From Micromonospora sp. NBC_01699 (GTDB lineage Bacteria; Actinomycetota; Actinomycetes; Mycobacteriales; Micromonosporaceae): a stretch of DNA of 64,000 nucleotides. Both the position numbers and the translations under genes were made by a program. Below, in pieces: positions 51,485 through 60,253 of the stretch (the stretch's first letter is position 1; each line of letters opens with the position of its first letter). The notes beneath the pieces are model-generated. The model was not told where the DNA came from. It was given only the letters and a program-made list of their open reading frames with translations, and searched no databases. The DNA lies in assembly GCF_036250065.1 (NCBI RefSeq), contig NZ_CP109199.1, positions 7,004,001-7,068,000 of the forward strand, in the 5' to 3' direction.

Positions 51485-52081
51485 ATGCGCGATGACGACT
51501 TTCCCGTACCCCTGTCCGACCCGGAGGCCGAGGGCCTGCCCGGCACCGCCGACGACGACTCGACCGCCGGGGACGACGTCGCCACGGGCCGGGAGGCGGA
51601 CGGCCCCGAGCCCGCCGCGCTACCGGCCGACCTGCCGCAGGCGGTGGACCGGTTCGGCAACACCGCGCAGGAGCAGCTCGACGGCGAGTCGGTCGACTAC
51701 AAGATCGCGCGTGAACTGCCCGAACCCGCGATCGACGACCCGCTCGCCGGGCCGGTCGACCCGGCGATAGCGGCCGAGGCGGACAGCGACGAGGCCGCCG
51801 CACAGGCCCAACTCGACGCGGACGTGATCGATCCGGGTCCCACCTCGGACCCCGCCTCCGCGGTGTCGATCTACGATCACGGCATCCTGGGCGGGCCGAC
51901 CTCGCCGACCGTGGGCCGGCTGGTCGAGCCGGACGAGGGCAGCCGCGACGACACCGAGACCAATGCGATCGCCGCCGACGCGGGCTCGGCCGGCGGCGGG
52001 CCGACCGCCGAGGAACTCGCCATCCACGAGACCGAGCCGCCCGGTGACCGGGCACCCGGTCTGACCCAACCACCGCCCTGA
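51485..52081 (+). CDS. DUF5709 family protein
   Basis: A 198-residue acidic, low-complexity protein. The C-terminal segment SIYDHGILGGPTSPTVGRLV followed by EPDEGSRDDTETNAIA is the DUF5709 signature. It starts MRDDDFPVPLSDPEAEG. No signal or membrane segment. It is common in actinomycetes, with no known function. No strong ribosome-binding site is visible at this ATG. Confidence 0.85.
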   Translation: MRDDDFPVPLSDPEAEGLPGTADDDSTAGDDVATGREADGPEPAALPADLPQAVDRFGNTAQEQLDGESVDYKIARELPEPAIDDPLAGPVDPAIAAEADSDEAAAQAQLDADVIDPGPTSDPASAVSIYDHGILGGPTSPTVGRLVEPDEGSRDDTETNAIAADAGSAGGGPTAEELAIHETEPPGDRAPGLTQPPP

Positions 52082-52136
52082 CGGCCCGGCCCGGTCGACG
52101 TTTCTCCGCCGGCCGGTCCCGGTTCCATCGGCCGGG

Positions 52137-52799
52137 TCAGTCGTCCAGGCCCCGCTCGATGGCGTACCGGGTCAGCTCGACCCGGTTGTGCAGCTGGAGC
52201 TTGCCGAGCGTGTTCTGCACGTGGTTCTGCACCGTACGGTGCGACAGGCCGAGCCGCTCGGCGATCTGCTTGTACGACAGCCCCTTGGCGACCAGCCGGA
52301 GCACCTCGGTCTCCCGCTCGGTGAGCCGGGGCGTGCCGTCGTCCTCGACCGGATCGGGATCCGCGGCCAGCCGGCGGTACTCGCCGAGCACCAGTCCGGC
52401 CAGCCCCGGCGTGAACACGGTGTCCCCGGCGGCGGTACGCCGCACGGCCTCCAGGAACTCCTCCGGGGCGGCCGACTTGATCAGGTACCCGGTGGCACCG
52501 GCCTTGACCGCGTCCAGCACGCTCTGCTGCTCGCCGCTGGCCGAGAGCATCAGCACCCGCACCCCCGGCAGCCGCCCGACCAGCCCGTCGATCACCTCGA
52601 CCCCGGAGATGTCCGGCAACTGGAGATCGAGTACGACCACGTCGGGCCGGGCGGCGGCGGCGATCCGGACCGCCTGGCGGCCCTCACCGGTGGTGGCCAC
52701 GACGGCGTAACCGGCCTCGGTCAGGTCGCGGGCCACCCCCTCCCGCCACATCGGATGGTCGTCGACCACCATCACCCGGATCGGTGTCTCCGTACCCAT
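52137..52799 (-). CDS. NarL/LuxR-type response regulator
   Basis: A 220-residue response regulator. The receiver has VMVVDDHPMWREGVARDL, phosphoacceptor Asp in VVVLDLQLPDISG, and the conserved Lys in GYLIKSAAPEEF. The LuxR HTH is LTERETEVLRLVAKGLSYKQIAERLG. ATG 52799 (MGTETPIRV) is preferred over GTG 52808. It follows its histidine kinase gene by 39 bp, forming an operon. Confidence 0.93.
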   Translation of the reverse strand: MGTETPIRVMVVDDHPMWREGVARDLTEAGYAVVATTGEGRQAVRIAAAARPDVVVLDLQLPDISGVEVIDGLVGRLPGVRVLMLSASGEQQSVLDAVKAGATGYLIKSAAPEEFLEAVRRTAAGDTVFTPGLAGLVLGEYRRLAADPDPVEDDGTPRLTERETEVLRLVAKGLSYKQIAERLGLSHRTVQNHVQNTLGKLQLHNRVELTRYAIERGLDD

Positions 52800-52838
52800 G
52801 TTCCCCACCCCAGTTTTGTCAGGCGTGCCGTCGACCGG

Positions 52839-54008
52839 TCAGTCGATCGGGACGCGCAGTTCGATCTCGGTGCCCTCGCCGGGGGCGGTGGTGATCCGTA
52901 CGGTGCCGCCCAGGGCGGCGATCCGGCCGCGAATCGACTGCGCCACGCCGAGCCGCCCCTGCTCGGCGGCTTCCGCCAACCGCTGCGCGGGGATGCCGGG
53001 GCCGTCGTCGCGGATCGACACCGTCACCACCCCGGCCTCCTCCTCGACCAGCACCCAGGCCCGGCCACCGCCGTGCCGGGCCGCGTTGTCCAGGGCGGCA
53101 GCCGTCGCCGCGCCGACCTCGCGGGCCATCGCACCGGGCAGCCGTACGGGGGTGGCCGGCATCGCGACCGAGACCGTTGCCGAGGCGTAACCGCCGAGAA
53201 CCGTACGCAGGTCCGCCTCCGGCCCCTCGGTCACCCCGTCGGTACGGGTCGGCGGCGGGGTCGCGATCAGCGCCCGCAGCGCGGCCTCCTGCTCACCGGC
53301 CAGCCGGGCCAGCTCACCGGCCTCGCCGTCGAGCCGGGCGCCCCGCCGCTGCACCAGGGCGAGCACCTGGAGCACGGAGTCGTGGATGCCCCGGGCCAAC
53401 CGTTCCCGCTCCCGGGTCGCGGCCTCCAACTCGGTGGCGCGTTGCAGGCGCTGCTCGGCGATCGTGGCGAGCCGGGCCACGTGCCCGACCGCTATCCCGG
53501 CCAGCAGCATGAGGATCACGCCGTTCACCGTGGCCTGGATGACCTGATCCCGCATCAGCAGGTCGGTGCCGCCCAGGACCAGCGCCGCGATCGCGCCCCG
53601 CCGCCGGCCGCCGGTGACCGCCCAGGCCAGCACCGGCCCGCCCTGCCAGGCCACGGCCAGCGTCGGTACGCCGGAGGCGAGCGCGGACTGCCCGGCCACC
53701 CAGACGCTGGCCAGCAGTACGGCCATGACCACCAGCAGGTCGGCGACGAGCAGCGGCCAGTGTCGCCGAGCGGGTCGGGCGTACGCGTAGCTGGCGAAGA
53801 CCGTCCAGGCGGTCATCGTCACCAGCACCGGTACGGCCGCCATCGGGTGGGCGTACTCGCCGAGGTTGATCAGCACCAGGGCGCAGACGTAACCGAGGGA
53901 GGCGAACCGGAAGACCGCTATCGCCCGCCAGAGCGGTACCTGGAAGCCGCCGGTCGGCTGCTCGATCGACCTCTCCGGCACGGGTCCGAAGATGTCACGT
54001 CCCGACAC
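52839..54008 (-). CDS. Membrane sensor histidine kinase (NarL-system partner)
   Basis: A roughly 389-residue kinase with about five to six transmembrane segments forming a MacS/PspC-like sensor (residues about 25-180). It has HisKA_3 with phosphoacceptor His in RLARGIHDSVLQVLALV and a HATPase domain (DNAARHGGGRAWV; IRDDGPGIPAQRLAEAA). The start is uncertain: GTG 54008 and GTG 53981 lie in a 27-bp tandem duplication and neither has a ribosome-binding site. It pairs with the adjacent response regulator. Confidence 0.88.
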   Translation of the reverse strand: MSGRDIFGPVPERSIEQPTGGFQVPLWRAIAVFRFASLGYVCALVLINLGEYAHPMAAVPVLVTMTAWTVFASYAYARPARRHWPLLVADLLVVMAVLLASVWVAGQSALASGVPTLAVAWQGGPVLAWAVTGGRRRGAIAALVLGGTDLLMRDQVIQATVNGVILMLLAGIAVGHVARLATIAEQRLQRATELEAATRERERLARGIHDSVLQVLALVQRRGARLDGEAGELARLAGEQEAALRALIATPPPTRTDGVTEGPEADLRTVLGGYASATVSVAMPATPVRLPGAMAREVGAATAAALDNAARHGGGRAWVLVEEEAGVVTVSIRDDGPGIPAQRLAEAAEQGRLGVAQSIRGRIAALGGTVRITTAPGEGTEIELRVPID

Positions 54009-54025
54009 GGGTCCGACGATGTCAC
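53979..54025 (-). repeat. 27-bp imperfect tandem duplication at the histidine kinase start
   Basis: CACGGGTCCGAAGATGTCAC (53979-53998) recurs at 54006-54025 with one difference. Each copy supplies a GTG that could start the kinase, in the same frame. Confidence 0.75.
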
Positions 54026-54144
54026 ATCGGCGCGGTCGGCACGAGCCCGCAGGGGCGGCCGATCCGGTGTCGCGACGCGGGCCGGCCAACCGGCTGTCAC
54101 GGCATAACCTGACGTAGGGTGGAAATGCCATAAAACACCTGTCG

Positions 54145-54618
54145 ATGGATGGCGAGCCGACCATGACCAGCACCGCACCCCGCACTCCGCGTACGGTGGT
54201 GCCCATCGACGCACCCCCGCCGCTCACCGAGACCTTCGACCGTGCTCGGGTGACCGAGCTCCGGCACTCCGTTGCCGCCTTCGCCGAGGCATCGGGGCTC
54301 ACCGGCGAACGCCTCGACGACTTCGTGCTCGTCGTCAACGAGCTGATCACCAACGCCGTACGGCACGGCGGGGGCCGGGGCCGGTTGCGGCTCTGGCGGG
54401 CGAGCGGGACGGTGACCTGCGAGATCTCCGATCACGGCAGCGGCATCGACGCCGATCGGCTGGACGACCGGCGCCGACCCGCACCGGACACCACCGGCGG
54501 CTGGGGTCTGTGGCTGGCCCGCCGGCTCAGCGACGAACTGGTGGTGCAGACCGGTCCGGCCGGCACCACCGTACGGATCAGCGCCAGCCTCACCACCGAC
54601 GAGCCGGCGGCGGGCTGA
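54145..54618 (+). CDS. HATPase (anti-sigma/serine-kinase-like) protein
   Basis: A 157-residue GHKL ATPase. The N-box is FVLVVNELITNAVRHGGG and the G1 box ISDHGSGID, with GGWGLWLARRLSDEL as the lid. Proteins of this size commonly act as anti-sigma factors of the RsbW/PrsR type in actinomycetes. A start at ATG 54163 (MTSTAPRTPRTVV) is nearly as likely. No sigma or anti-anti-sigma gene is adjacent. Confidence 0.85.
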   Translation: MDGEPTMTSTAPRTPRTVVPIDAPPPLTETFDRARVTELRHSVAAFAEASGLTGERLDDFVLVVNELITNAVRHGGGRGRLRLWRASGTVTCEISDHGSGIDADRLDDRRRPAPDTTGGWGLWLARRLSDELVVQTGPAGTTVRISASLTTDEPAAG

Positions 54619-54663
54619 CCAGGCCCCGGGCACGCGGTCGGGCCCCGGTCGCGCCGGCGGTGG

Positions 54664-55602
54664 TCAGGCGAACAGGGCGCTGACCGACTCCCCGTTGTGG
54701 ATCCGCCGCATCGCCTCCGCCAGTGCCGGCGCCACCGAGAGCACCTGCAACTTGGGCACCCGCTTCGCCAGCGGAATCGGCACCGTGTTGGTGCAGACGA
54801 TCTCCAGTACGCCGTCCTGCTGACTCAGCCGCTCCAGCGCGTCGCTGGAGAACAGGCCGTGCGTGCAGGCGAGCCGGATCGAGCGCACCTTCAGGTCCCG
54901 CAGGTGGTCCATCAGCTCGATCATCGTGCTGCCCTTGGCGATCTCGTCGTCGAGCACGATCACGTCCCGGTCCGTCACGTCACCGATCACCGCACTGATC
55001 TGCACCCGGTCGTCGCTGAACCGCTGCTTCGCCCCGGCCGCGACCGGGGTGCCGAGCATCCGGGCGAAGGCCGCCGCCTCCTTCGCGTTGCCCAGGTCAG
55101 GCGAGACGACCACGGTCTCGGACAGGTCGTAGCGCTTGAAGTGGTCGGCCAACTCACGCAGTGCGTGCAGGTGGTCGACCGGCACACTGAAGAAGCCGTG
55201 CACCTGCGGCGAGTGCAGGGTCAGCGCCAGCACCCGGTCGGCACCGGCCGACACCAGCAGGTCGGCCACCAACCGGGCACCGATGCTGATCCGTGGCGCG
55301 TCCTTCTTGTCCGACCGGGCGTACGCGTAGTGCGGCAGGACCACCGTGATCCGGCCGGCCGAGGCGCCCCGCGCCGCATCCAGCATGAGCAGCAGCTCGA
55401 CCAGGTTCTCCTGCACCGGCGGAACCAACGGCTGGATCAGGAACACGTCCCGCTCCCGGCAGTTGGCCTGTAGCTGCACCTCCAGGCAGTCGTTGGCGAA
55501 CCGGGAGACCCGGACCGGGTGCAGGGGGACGCCGAGGTGGGCACAGATCTCGGCGGCCAGTTCGGGATGGGCACTTCCGCTGAAGACGGCGATGTCGCGC
55601 AC
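54664..55602 (-). CDS. Ribose-phosphate pyrophosphokinase, atypical
   Basis: A 312-residue PRPP synthetase-fold protein making phosphoribosyl pyrophosphate from ribose-5-phosphate and [23 protein letters not shown] and the metal/ATP region [17 protein letters not shown] are conserved in position. The PRPP loop reads [16 protein letters not shown] rather than the usual DDxxxTGGT. The flexible loop ([14 protein letters not shown]) resembles archaeal class III enzymes. It may therefore be a second, non-housekeeping paralogue. GTG start at 55602. Confidence 0.88.
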   Translation of the reverse strand: MRDIAVFSGSAHPELAAEICAHLGVPLHPVRVSRFANDCLEVQLQANCRERDVFLIQPLVPPVQENLVELLLMLDAARGASAGRITVVLPHYAYARSDKKDAPRISIGARLVADLLVSAGADRVLALTLHSPQVHGFFSVPVDHLHALRELADHFKRYDLSETVVVSPDLGNAKEAAAFARMLGTPVAAGAKQRFSDDRVQISAVIGDVTDRDVIVLDDEIAKGSTMIELMDHLRDLKVRSIRLACTHGLFSSDALERLSQQDGVLEIVCTNTVPIPLAKRVPKLQVLSVAPALAEAMRRIHNGESVSALFA

Positions 55603-55686
55603 GGTCGCATCCTAGGTTTCCGGCCCGGCGCCCGATGCGTGACCGGGCCGGTGCGCCGGTCGGCCGATTACGGGTACGGTGCGGCG

Positions 55687-57174
55687 GTGACCGAGCAGTA
55701 TGTCGCCGCCATCGACCAGGGCACCACCTCCTCCCGGTGCATGGTCTTCGACGCCACCGGCACCCCGATCTCGGTGGCGCAGCGCGAGCACCGGCAGTAT
55801 TTCCCGCAGCCCGGCTGGGTCGAGCACGACGCCGAGGAGATCTGGGACAACGTCGAGTGGACGATCCGGGAGGCGCTGGCCGGCGCCGCGATCGGCCCCG
55901 AGCGGCTGGCCGCGATCGGCATCACCAACCAGCGCGAAACCACCCTGGTCTGGGACCGGGCCACCGGTCGACCGGTGGCGAACGCCATCGTCTGGCAGGA
56001 CACCCGTACCGTCCCACTGCTGCGTCGACTCGACCAGACGTACGGCGAGCACCGGTTCCGGGCCCGTACCGGGCTGCCGCTGGCCACGTACTTCGCCGGG
56101 CCGAAGCTGATGTGGCTGCTGGCCGAGGTCGACGGGCTGCGTGAACGGGCCGAGCGGGGCGAGGTGCTCTTCGGCACCATGGAGACCTGGCTGATCTGGA
56201 AACTCACCGGCGAACACGTCACCGACGTGACAAACGCCAGCCGTACGCTGCTGATGGACCTGCGCACGCTGGACTGGGACCCGCAGATCCTGGACCTGAT
56301 GGGGATCCCCTCGGCGATGCTGCCGCAGATCCGCTCCTCCGCCGAGATCTACGGTACGGCCACCGGCGTGCTCGACGGCGTACCGGTGGCCAGCGCCCTC
56401 GGCGACCAGCAGGCGGCCCTGTTCGGCCAGACCTGCTTCGAGCCCGGCGAGGCGAAGTGCACCTACGGCACCGGCAGCTTCCTGCTGCTCAACACCGGCA
56501 CCGAGCCGGTCGTCTCCGGCCACGGCCTGCTGACCACGGTCGGCTACCAGATCGGCACCCAGCCGGCGACGTACGCGCTGGAGGGGGCGATCGCGGTCAC
56601 CGGCTCGCTGGTCCAGTGGCTGCGGGACAACCTGGGATTGATCTCGGCCGCGTCGGAGGTGGAGGAGCTGGCCCGCAGCGTCGACGACAACGGCGGCTGC
56701 TACGTCGTACCGGCGTTCTCGGGTCTGTTCGCCCCGCACTGGCGCAGCGATGCGCGCGGGGTGATCGCCGGCCTCACCGGTTACATCACCAAGGGGCACC
56801 TGGCCCGAGCGGTGCTGGAGGCGTCCGCCTGGCAGACCCGCGAGGTGGTGGACGCGATGAACGCCGACTCGGCGGTGCCGCTGCACAGGCTCCGGGTGGA
56901 CGGCGGGATGACCGGCAACGAGCTGCTCATGCAATTCCTCGCCGATGTGCTGGACGTACCCGTGATCCGGCCGGCGGTGACCGAGACGACCTGCCTCGGC
57001 GCGGCGTACGCCGCCGGCCTGGCGGTCGGCTTCTGGCCCGATCTGGAGACGTTACGGGCCCAGTGGCGTCAGGACGCGCAGTGGCAGCCGGCGATGGACC
57101 CGGATCACCGCAACCGGGAGCTACGCAACTGGCGCAAGGCGGTCGAGCGCACCCTCAACTGGACCGACGACTGA
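55687..57174 (+). CDS. glpK: Glycerol kinase
   Basis: A 495-residue FGGY kinase phosphorylating glycerol to glycerol-3-phosphate. Motifs are [65 protein letters not shown] and [19 protein letters not shown]. No glpF or glpD gene is next to it. GTG 55687 gives [16 protein letters not shown]; no clear ribosome-binding site. It is divergent from prs. Confidence 0.95.
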   Translation: MTEQYVAAIDQGTTSSRCMVFDATGTPISVAQREHRQYFPQPGWVEHDAEEIWDNVEWTIREALAGAAIGPERLAAIGITNQRETTLVWDRATGRPVANAIVWQDTRTVPLLRRLDQTYGEHRFRARTGLPLATYFAGPKLMWLLAEVDGLRERAERGEVLFGTMETWLIWKLTGEHVTDVTNASRTLLMDLRTLDWDPQILDLMGIPSAMLPQIRSSAEIYGTATGVLDGVPVASALGDQQAALFGQTCFEPGEAKCTYGTGSFLLLNTGTEPVVSGHGLLTTVGYQIGTQPATYALEGAIAVTGSLVQWLRDNLGLISAASEVEELARSVDDNGGCYVVPAFSGLFAPHWRSDARGVIAGLTGYITKGHLARAVLEASAWQTREVVDAMNADSAVPLHRLRVDGGMTGNELLMQFLADVLDVPVIRPAVTETTCLGAAYAAGLAVGFWPDLETLRAQWRQDAQWQPAMDPDHRNRELRNWRKAVERTLNWTDD

Positions 57175-57246
57175 CACAGGTCCAACTGCTCGACGCCGCC
57201 GCGTCCGCCGCCCACCCGACCTCGATGAGCTTGCCGGCGGACCAGT

Positions 57247-57262
57247 TGGAACATATGTTCCA
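57247..57262. promoter_or_regulatory. LexA-like SOS box
   Basis: TGGAACATATGTTCCA is a perfect 16-bp palindrome. Its core GAAC-ATAT-GTTC equals the actinobacterial LexA core GAAC-N4-GTTC, although the flanking C/G of the mycobacterial consensus is inverted. It lies 96 bp upstream of the dprA-like gene. Confidence 0.6.
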
Positions 57263-57358
57263 GGGATGCTTCGAATCCCGGCGCTGCCGGGCCGAGCAGG
57301 TCCGCCACGACAGCGGCACGCTGACCCTCACCCCTACTCAGGGCCTACGATCGAGTGC

Positions 57359-58273
57359 ATGGACAGGGCGAGCGCCGAACGAGCCGCTCTCGTGGCGTTG
57401 CTCAGGCAGCCCGGGGTGAGCTGGTCGGACATCGCTCTGGACATCCAGGAGACCGGCAGCGCCCAAGCCCTGCTCGACCGATTGGTGAGCCAGCGCGAAT
57501 CGCTGCTCCCCGACGAGACCTCAGCCAATCGCATGATGGCCGCCGCAGCGGACGACCTGCGCGCCTGGGAAGCCGAGGGCACCGGCGTACACGCGTTCTT
57601 TGACGACCCGTACCCGCGGCAACTGCGCGACATCCGCGAGATGCCGCCGATACTGTTCACCCGTGGAACACTCGATGCCGACAGCCGCGCGGTCGCGGTG
57701 GTCGGCAGTCGCAGCGCCTCCGACGAAGGGCTACGGATCGCGGCTGCGGTCTCGACGTCACTGGCCAGGCGGCAGGTTACGGTGGTCAGCGGGCTGGCCA
57801 AGGGCATCGACACCATCGCACACGAGGCAGCGCTCACGGCAGGTGGCCGGACCGTCGCGGTAATCGGCACCGGAGTCCGCCAGCACTACCCGGCCGCGAA
57901 CCGACGGCTACAGACCCACATCGCGGACGTTGGTCTGGTGATAAGCCAGTTCTGGCCGGATGCGGCACCCACCAGACAGAGCTTCCCGATGCGTAACGCG
58001 GTGATGAGCGGCTATGCCGCCGCAACGGTTGTCATCGAGGCAGGCTGGAAGAGCGGCGCCCGGATCCAGGCTCGGCTCGCGCTGCAACACGGTCGACCGG
58101 TGGTGCTCACCAACCAGGTGATGCAGAACGACTGGGCGCAGGCGTTTGCCGACAACCCCGGGGTGTACGTGGTGCGAAGCCTGGTCGAACTGCTCGACGT
58201 GGTCGAAGAGATCCTGCGCCGTACGCCCACCGCCGTTGACCTGGAGAACTTCCCTGACCTCGCCACCCTCTGA
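57359..58273 (+). CDS. DprA-like SLOG-domain protein (ShosA-like antitoxin candidate)
   Basis: A 304-residue DprA-family protein. The N-terminal helical part (about 1-90) differs from that of competence DprA; the Rossmann core is AVAVVGSRSASDEGLRIAAA, VVSGLAKGIDTIAHEAAL and AVIGTGVRQHYPAANRRLQ, with FPMRNAVMSGYAAATVVIEA later. The nucleic-acid-binding motifs of the DprA core are intact. A ComF-like PRTase gene overlaps its end, and a LexA-like box lies upstream. DprA plus PRTase is the composition of ShosTA. ATG 57359 (MDRASAERAALVALLRQPG) is the likely start. Confidence 0.85.
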   Translation: MDRASAERAALVALLRQPGVSWSDIALDIQETGSAQALLDRLVSQRESLLPDETSANRMMAAAADDLRAWEAEGTGVHAFFDDPYPRQLRDIREMPPILFTRGTLDADSRAVAVVGSRSASDEGLRIAAAVSTSLARRQVTVVSGLAKGIDTIAHEAALTAGGRTVAVIGTGVRQHYPAANRRLQTHIADVGLVISQFWPDAAPTRQSFPMRNAVMSGYAAATVVIEAGWKSGARIQARLALQHGRPVVLTNQVMQNDWAQAFADNPGVYVVRSLVELLDVVEEILRRTPTAVDLENFPDLATL

Positions 58274-59009
58274 CGATCTCCGGAAGCTCATTCGGGACTA
58301 CGTCGAACCTCAGCGCAACTACCTGCGCAATCCCCTGTCCCCTGGATCTGTCCGGTCTGCCGGGGCGTACGAACCACGGGCTACCCGCTCTGCTTCCCCT
58401 GCCAGTCACATCGTGACCAGGCCGGCGACGCGCTCGCCGACATCGTGCTGCCGATCTCCTATTCACCACGGACCGGGCAACACCATCACAACCTACGTCT
58501 GTACAAGGATCCAACACCGTCTCATCGGGCCAGGCGGGATCTGCTCGCGTTGCTGTTGCACTTCTTGCACACGCACCTTGCCTGCATCACAGCAAGCATC
58601 GGTGGTCCTCCGACCCACGCCGTGACCGTGCCCAGCACCAGCGGTCGTACCGGCCCTCATCCGCTCGCGCAGCTCATCGGCGCACGACTGGGGCTGCCGA
58701 GCGTCGCGGCGGAGACCAATCCGAGGTACGGAACCGGAGACCGGGAGTTCCACCGTGACTGGTTCGCGGCCACCCTGCCGACGCAGGCTTCCCCGCTCCG
58801 GATTCTGCTGTTGGACGACACCTGGACAACGGGCGCACGCCCCCAGTCCCTCGCGTACGCCCCTCAGGTCCGCGGGTGCGCTCTCGGTGGCGACCGTAGT
58901 GCTCGGCCGGCATGTCAACCCCGGCTACCAGCCGTCGAAGCGGCTCCTCTCGGTGTCAGCCGAGCGAATCTTCGACCCTGACGTGTGCGTGGCCGAATCG
59001 AGATCCTGA
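58254..59009 (+). pseudogene. Frameshifted ComF-like phosphoribosyltransferase (ShosT-like toxin candidate)
   Basis: Three segments form one protein of about 250 residues. Frame 1 from 58254 has SDDLRKLIRDYVEPQRNYLR; frame 2 has WICPVCRGVRTTGYPLCFPC (a double zinc knuckle) and the PRTase PRPP loop LLLDDTWTTGAR; frame 1 again has LRSAGALSVATVVLGRHVNP to the TGA at 59009. A one-base loss near 58329-58343 and a one-base gain near 58860-58863, both in C-runs, separate them. CTG 58254 with GGAG seven bases upstream is the likely start, overlapping dprA by 20 bp. Sequencing error or real decay are both possible. Confidence 0.75.
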
Positions 59010-59032
59010 GGCAGGGCGCGGTGGTCAGCGGG

Positions 59033-59950
59033 TCACCACTGGCGGCCGGTGAGCCGTTCGTAGACGTCGACGTAGCGGGCGCGGGTGGCCGCGACGATCT
59101 CCTCCGGCAGCTCCGGCGCGGGCGGCTTCTTGTCCCAGCCGGTGCTGACCGCCCAGTCCCGGACGAACTGCTTGCCGAGGGAGAACTGCTCCCGTCCCGG
59201 CTGGTACGACTCCGCCGGCCAGAACCGCGACGAGTCGGAGGTGAGCACCTCGTCGGCGAGGATCAGGGTGCCGTCCGGCGCCCAGCCGAACTCCAGCTTG
59301 GTGTCGGCCACCAGGATGCCGCGCTCGGCGGCCAGCTCGGCGCCCCGGCAGTAGACGTCCACGGTGATCTGCCGCAGCCGCTCGGCGGTCTCCGCGCCGA
59401 CCTTGTCGACCACGTCGGCGAAGGTCATGAACTCGTCGTGCTCACCGAGCGGTGCCTTCGTCGTCGGCGTGAAAATCGGCTCGGGCAGGATCGACGCCTC
59501 GCCGAGCCCACGCGGCAGCTCGACCCCGGAGACCGAGCCGTCGCGCTCGTACTCCTTGAGGCCCAGGCCGGTCAGGTAGCCCCGAGCGATGCACTCGACC
59601 TGCACCATCTCCAGCCGCCGGACCCGGATCGCCCGCCCGGCCCACTCAGCCGGGACGTCGGTGGCGGAGATGATGTGGTTCGGCACGATGTCGGCGAGCT
59701 GCTCGAACCACCACAGCGAGAGCGCGGTGAGCAGCTTGCCCTTGTCCGGAATCGGCGTCGGCAGGACCGCGTCGTAGACCGACACCCGGTCGGAGGCGAC
59801 CAGGATCAGGTCGTCACCGTCCGCGTAGACGTCTCGTACCTTGCCAGAGTGCAGCAGTTCCACGCCGGCAAGTACATCACGCCGGAAGTCGGCCTCCCAC
59901 GCGCCGTCGCCCCGGTGTGACGCGACTCCATCCGTAGTCCGACGCACCAT
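59033..59950 (-). CDS. purC: Phosphoribosylaminoimidazole-succinocarboxamide synthase (SAICAR synthetase)
   Basis: A 305-residue enzyme of purine biosynthesis ligating aspartate to CAIR. ELLHSGKVRDVYADGDDLIL is the nucleotide loop, and VECIARGYLTGLGLKEY and LADEVLTSDSSRFWPAESY are family signatures. The first 29 residues extend beyond the usual PurC start, and GTG 59863 (VELLHSGKVRDVY) is an alternative start; neither has a strong ribosome-binding site. It is convergent with the DprA/PRTase module. Confidence 0.94.
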   Translation of the reverse strand: MVRRTTDGVASHRGDGAWEADFRRDVLAGVELLHSGKVRDVYADGDDLILVASDRVSVYDAVLPTPIPDKGKLLTALSLWWFEQLADIVPNHIISATDVPAEWAGRAIRVRRLEMVQVECIARGYLTGLGLKEYERDGSVSGVELPRGLGEASILPEPIFTPTTKAPLGEHDEFMTFADVVDKVGAETAERLRQITVDVYCRGAELAAERGILVADTKLEFGWAPDGTLILADEVLTSDSSRFWPAESYQPGREQFSLGKQFVRDWAVSTGWDKKPPAPELPEEIVAATRARYVDVYERLTGRQW

Positions 59951-60181
59951 GCCTGAGCTGGGCAGGAACCGGGCCGGTCGGCCCGGATTCGGGCACCGGC
60001 CGCGATCGGTCGGACCTTGGACGCCGGGCGGGCCGGGGACCGGACGGGTTCCGGCCGCCGTACGCGACCCGTTGATCGCGTACGGGTCGCTGCCGACAGC
60101 GCGTTACGCAGATGCTTCACACATGTCAATGCGTTGTTGCCTGCCCTGCTCACCGGGCTGTGGATCTCGACCGGACGGCCG

Positions 60182-60210
60182 TTGACACCCGGTGGGCGTA
60201 CCTGTGTAAA
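60182..60210 (+). promoter_or_regulatory. Promoter of the solute-binding protein gene
   Basis: TTGACA (60182-60187) and TGTAAA (60205-60210) with a 17-bp spacer. The region 59951-60253 between purC and this gene holds both divergent promoters and no gene. Confidence 0.6.
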
Positions 60211-60253
60211 TGTTCCCGATCGAGCCCTCTGACCGGTGCCGTCAGGAGATAAC

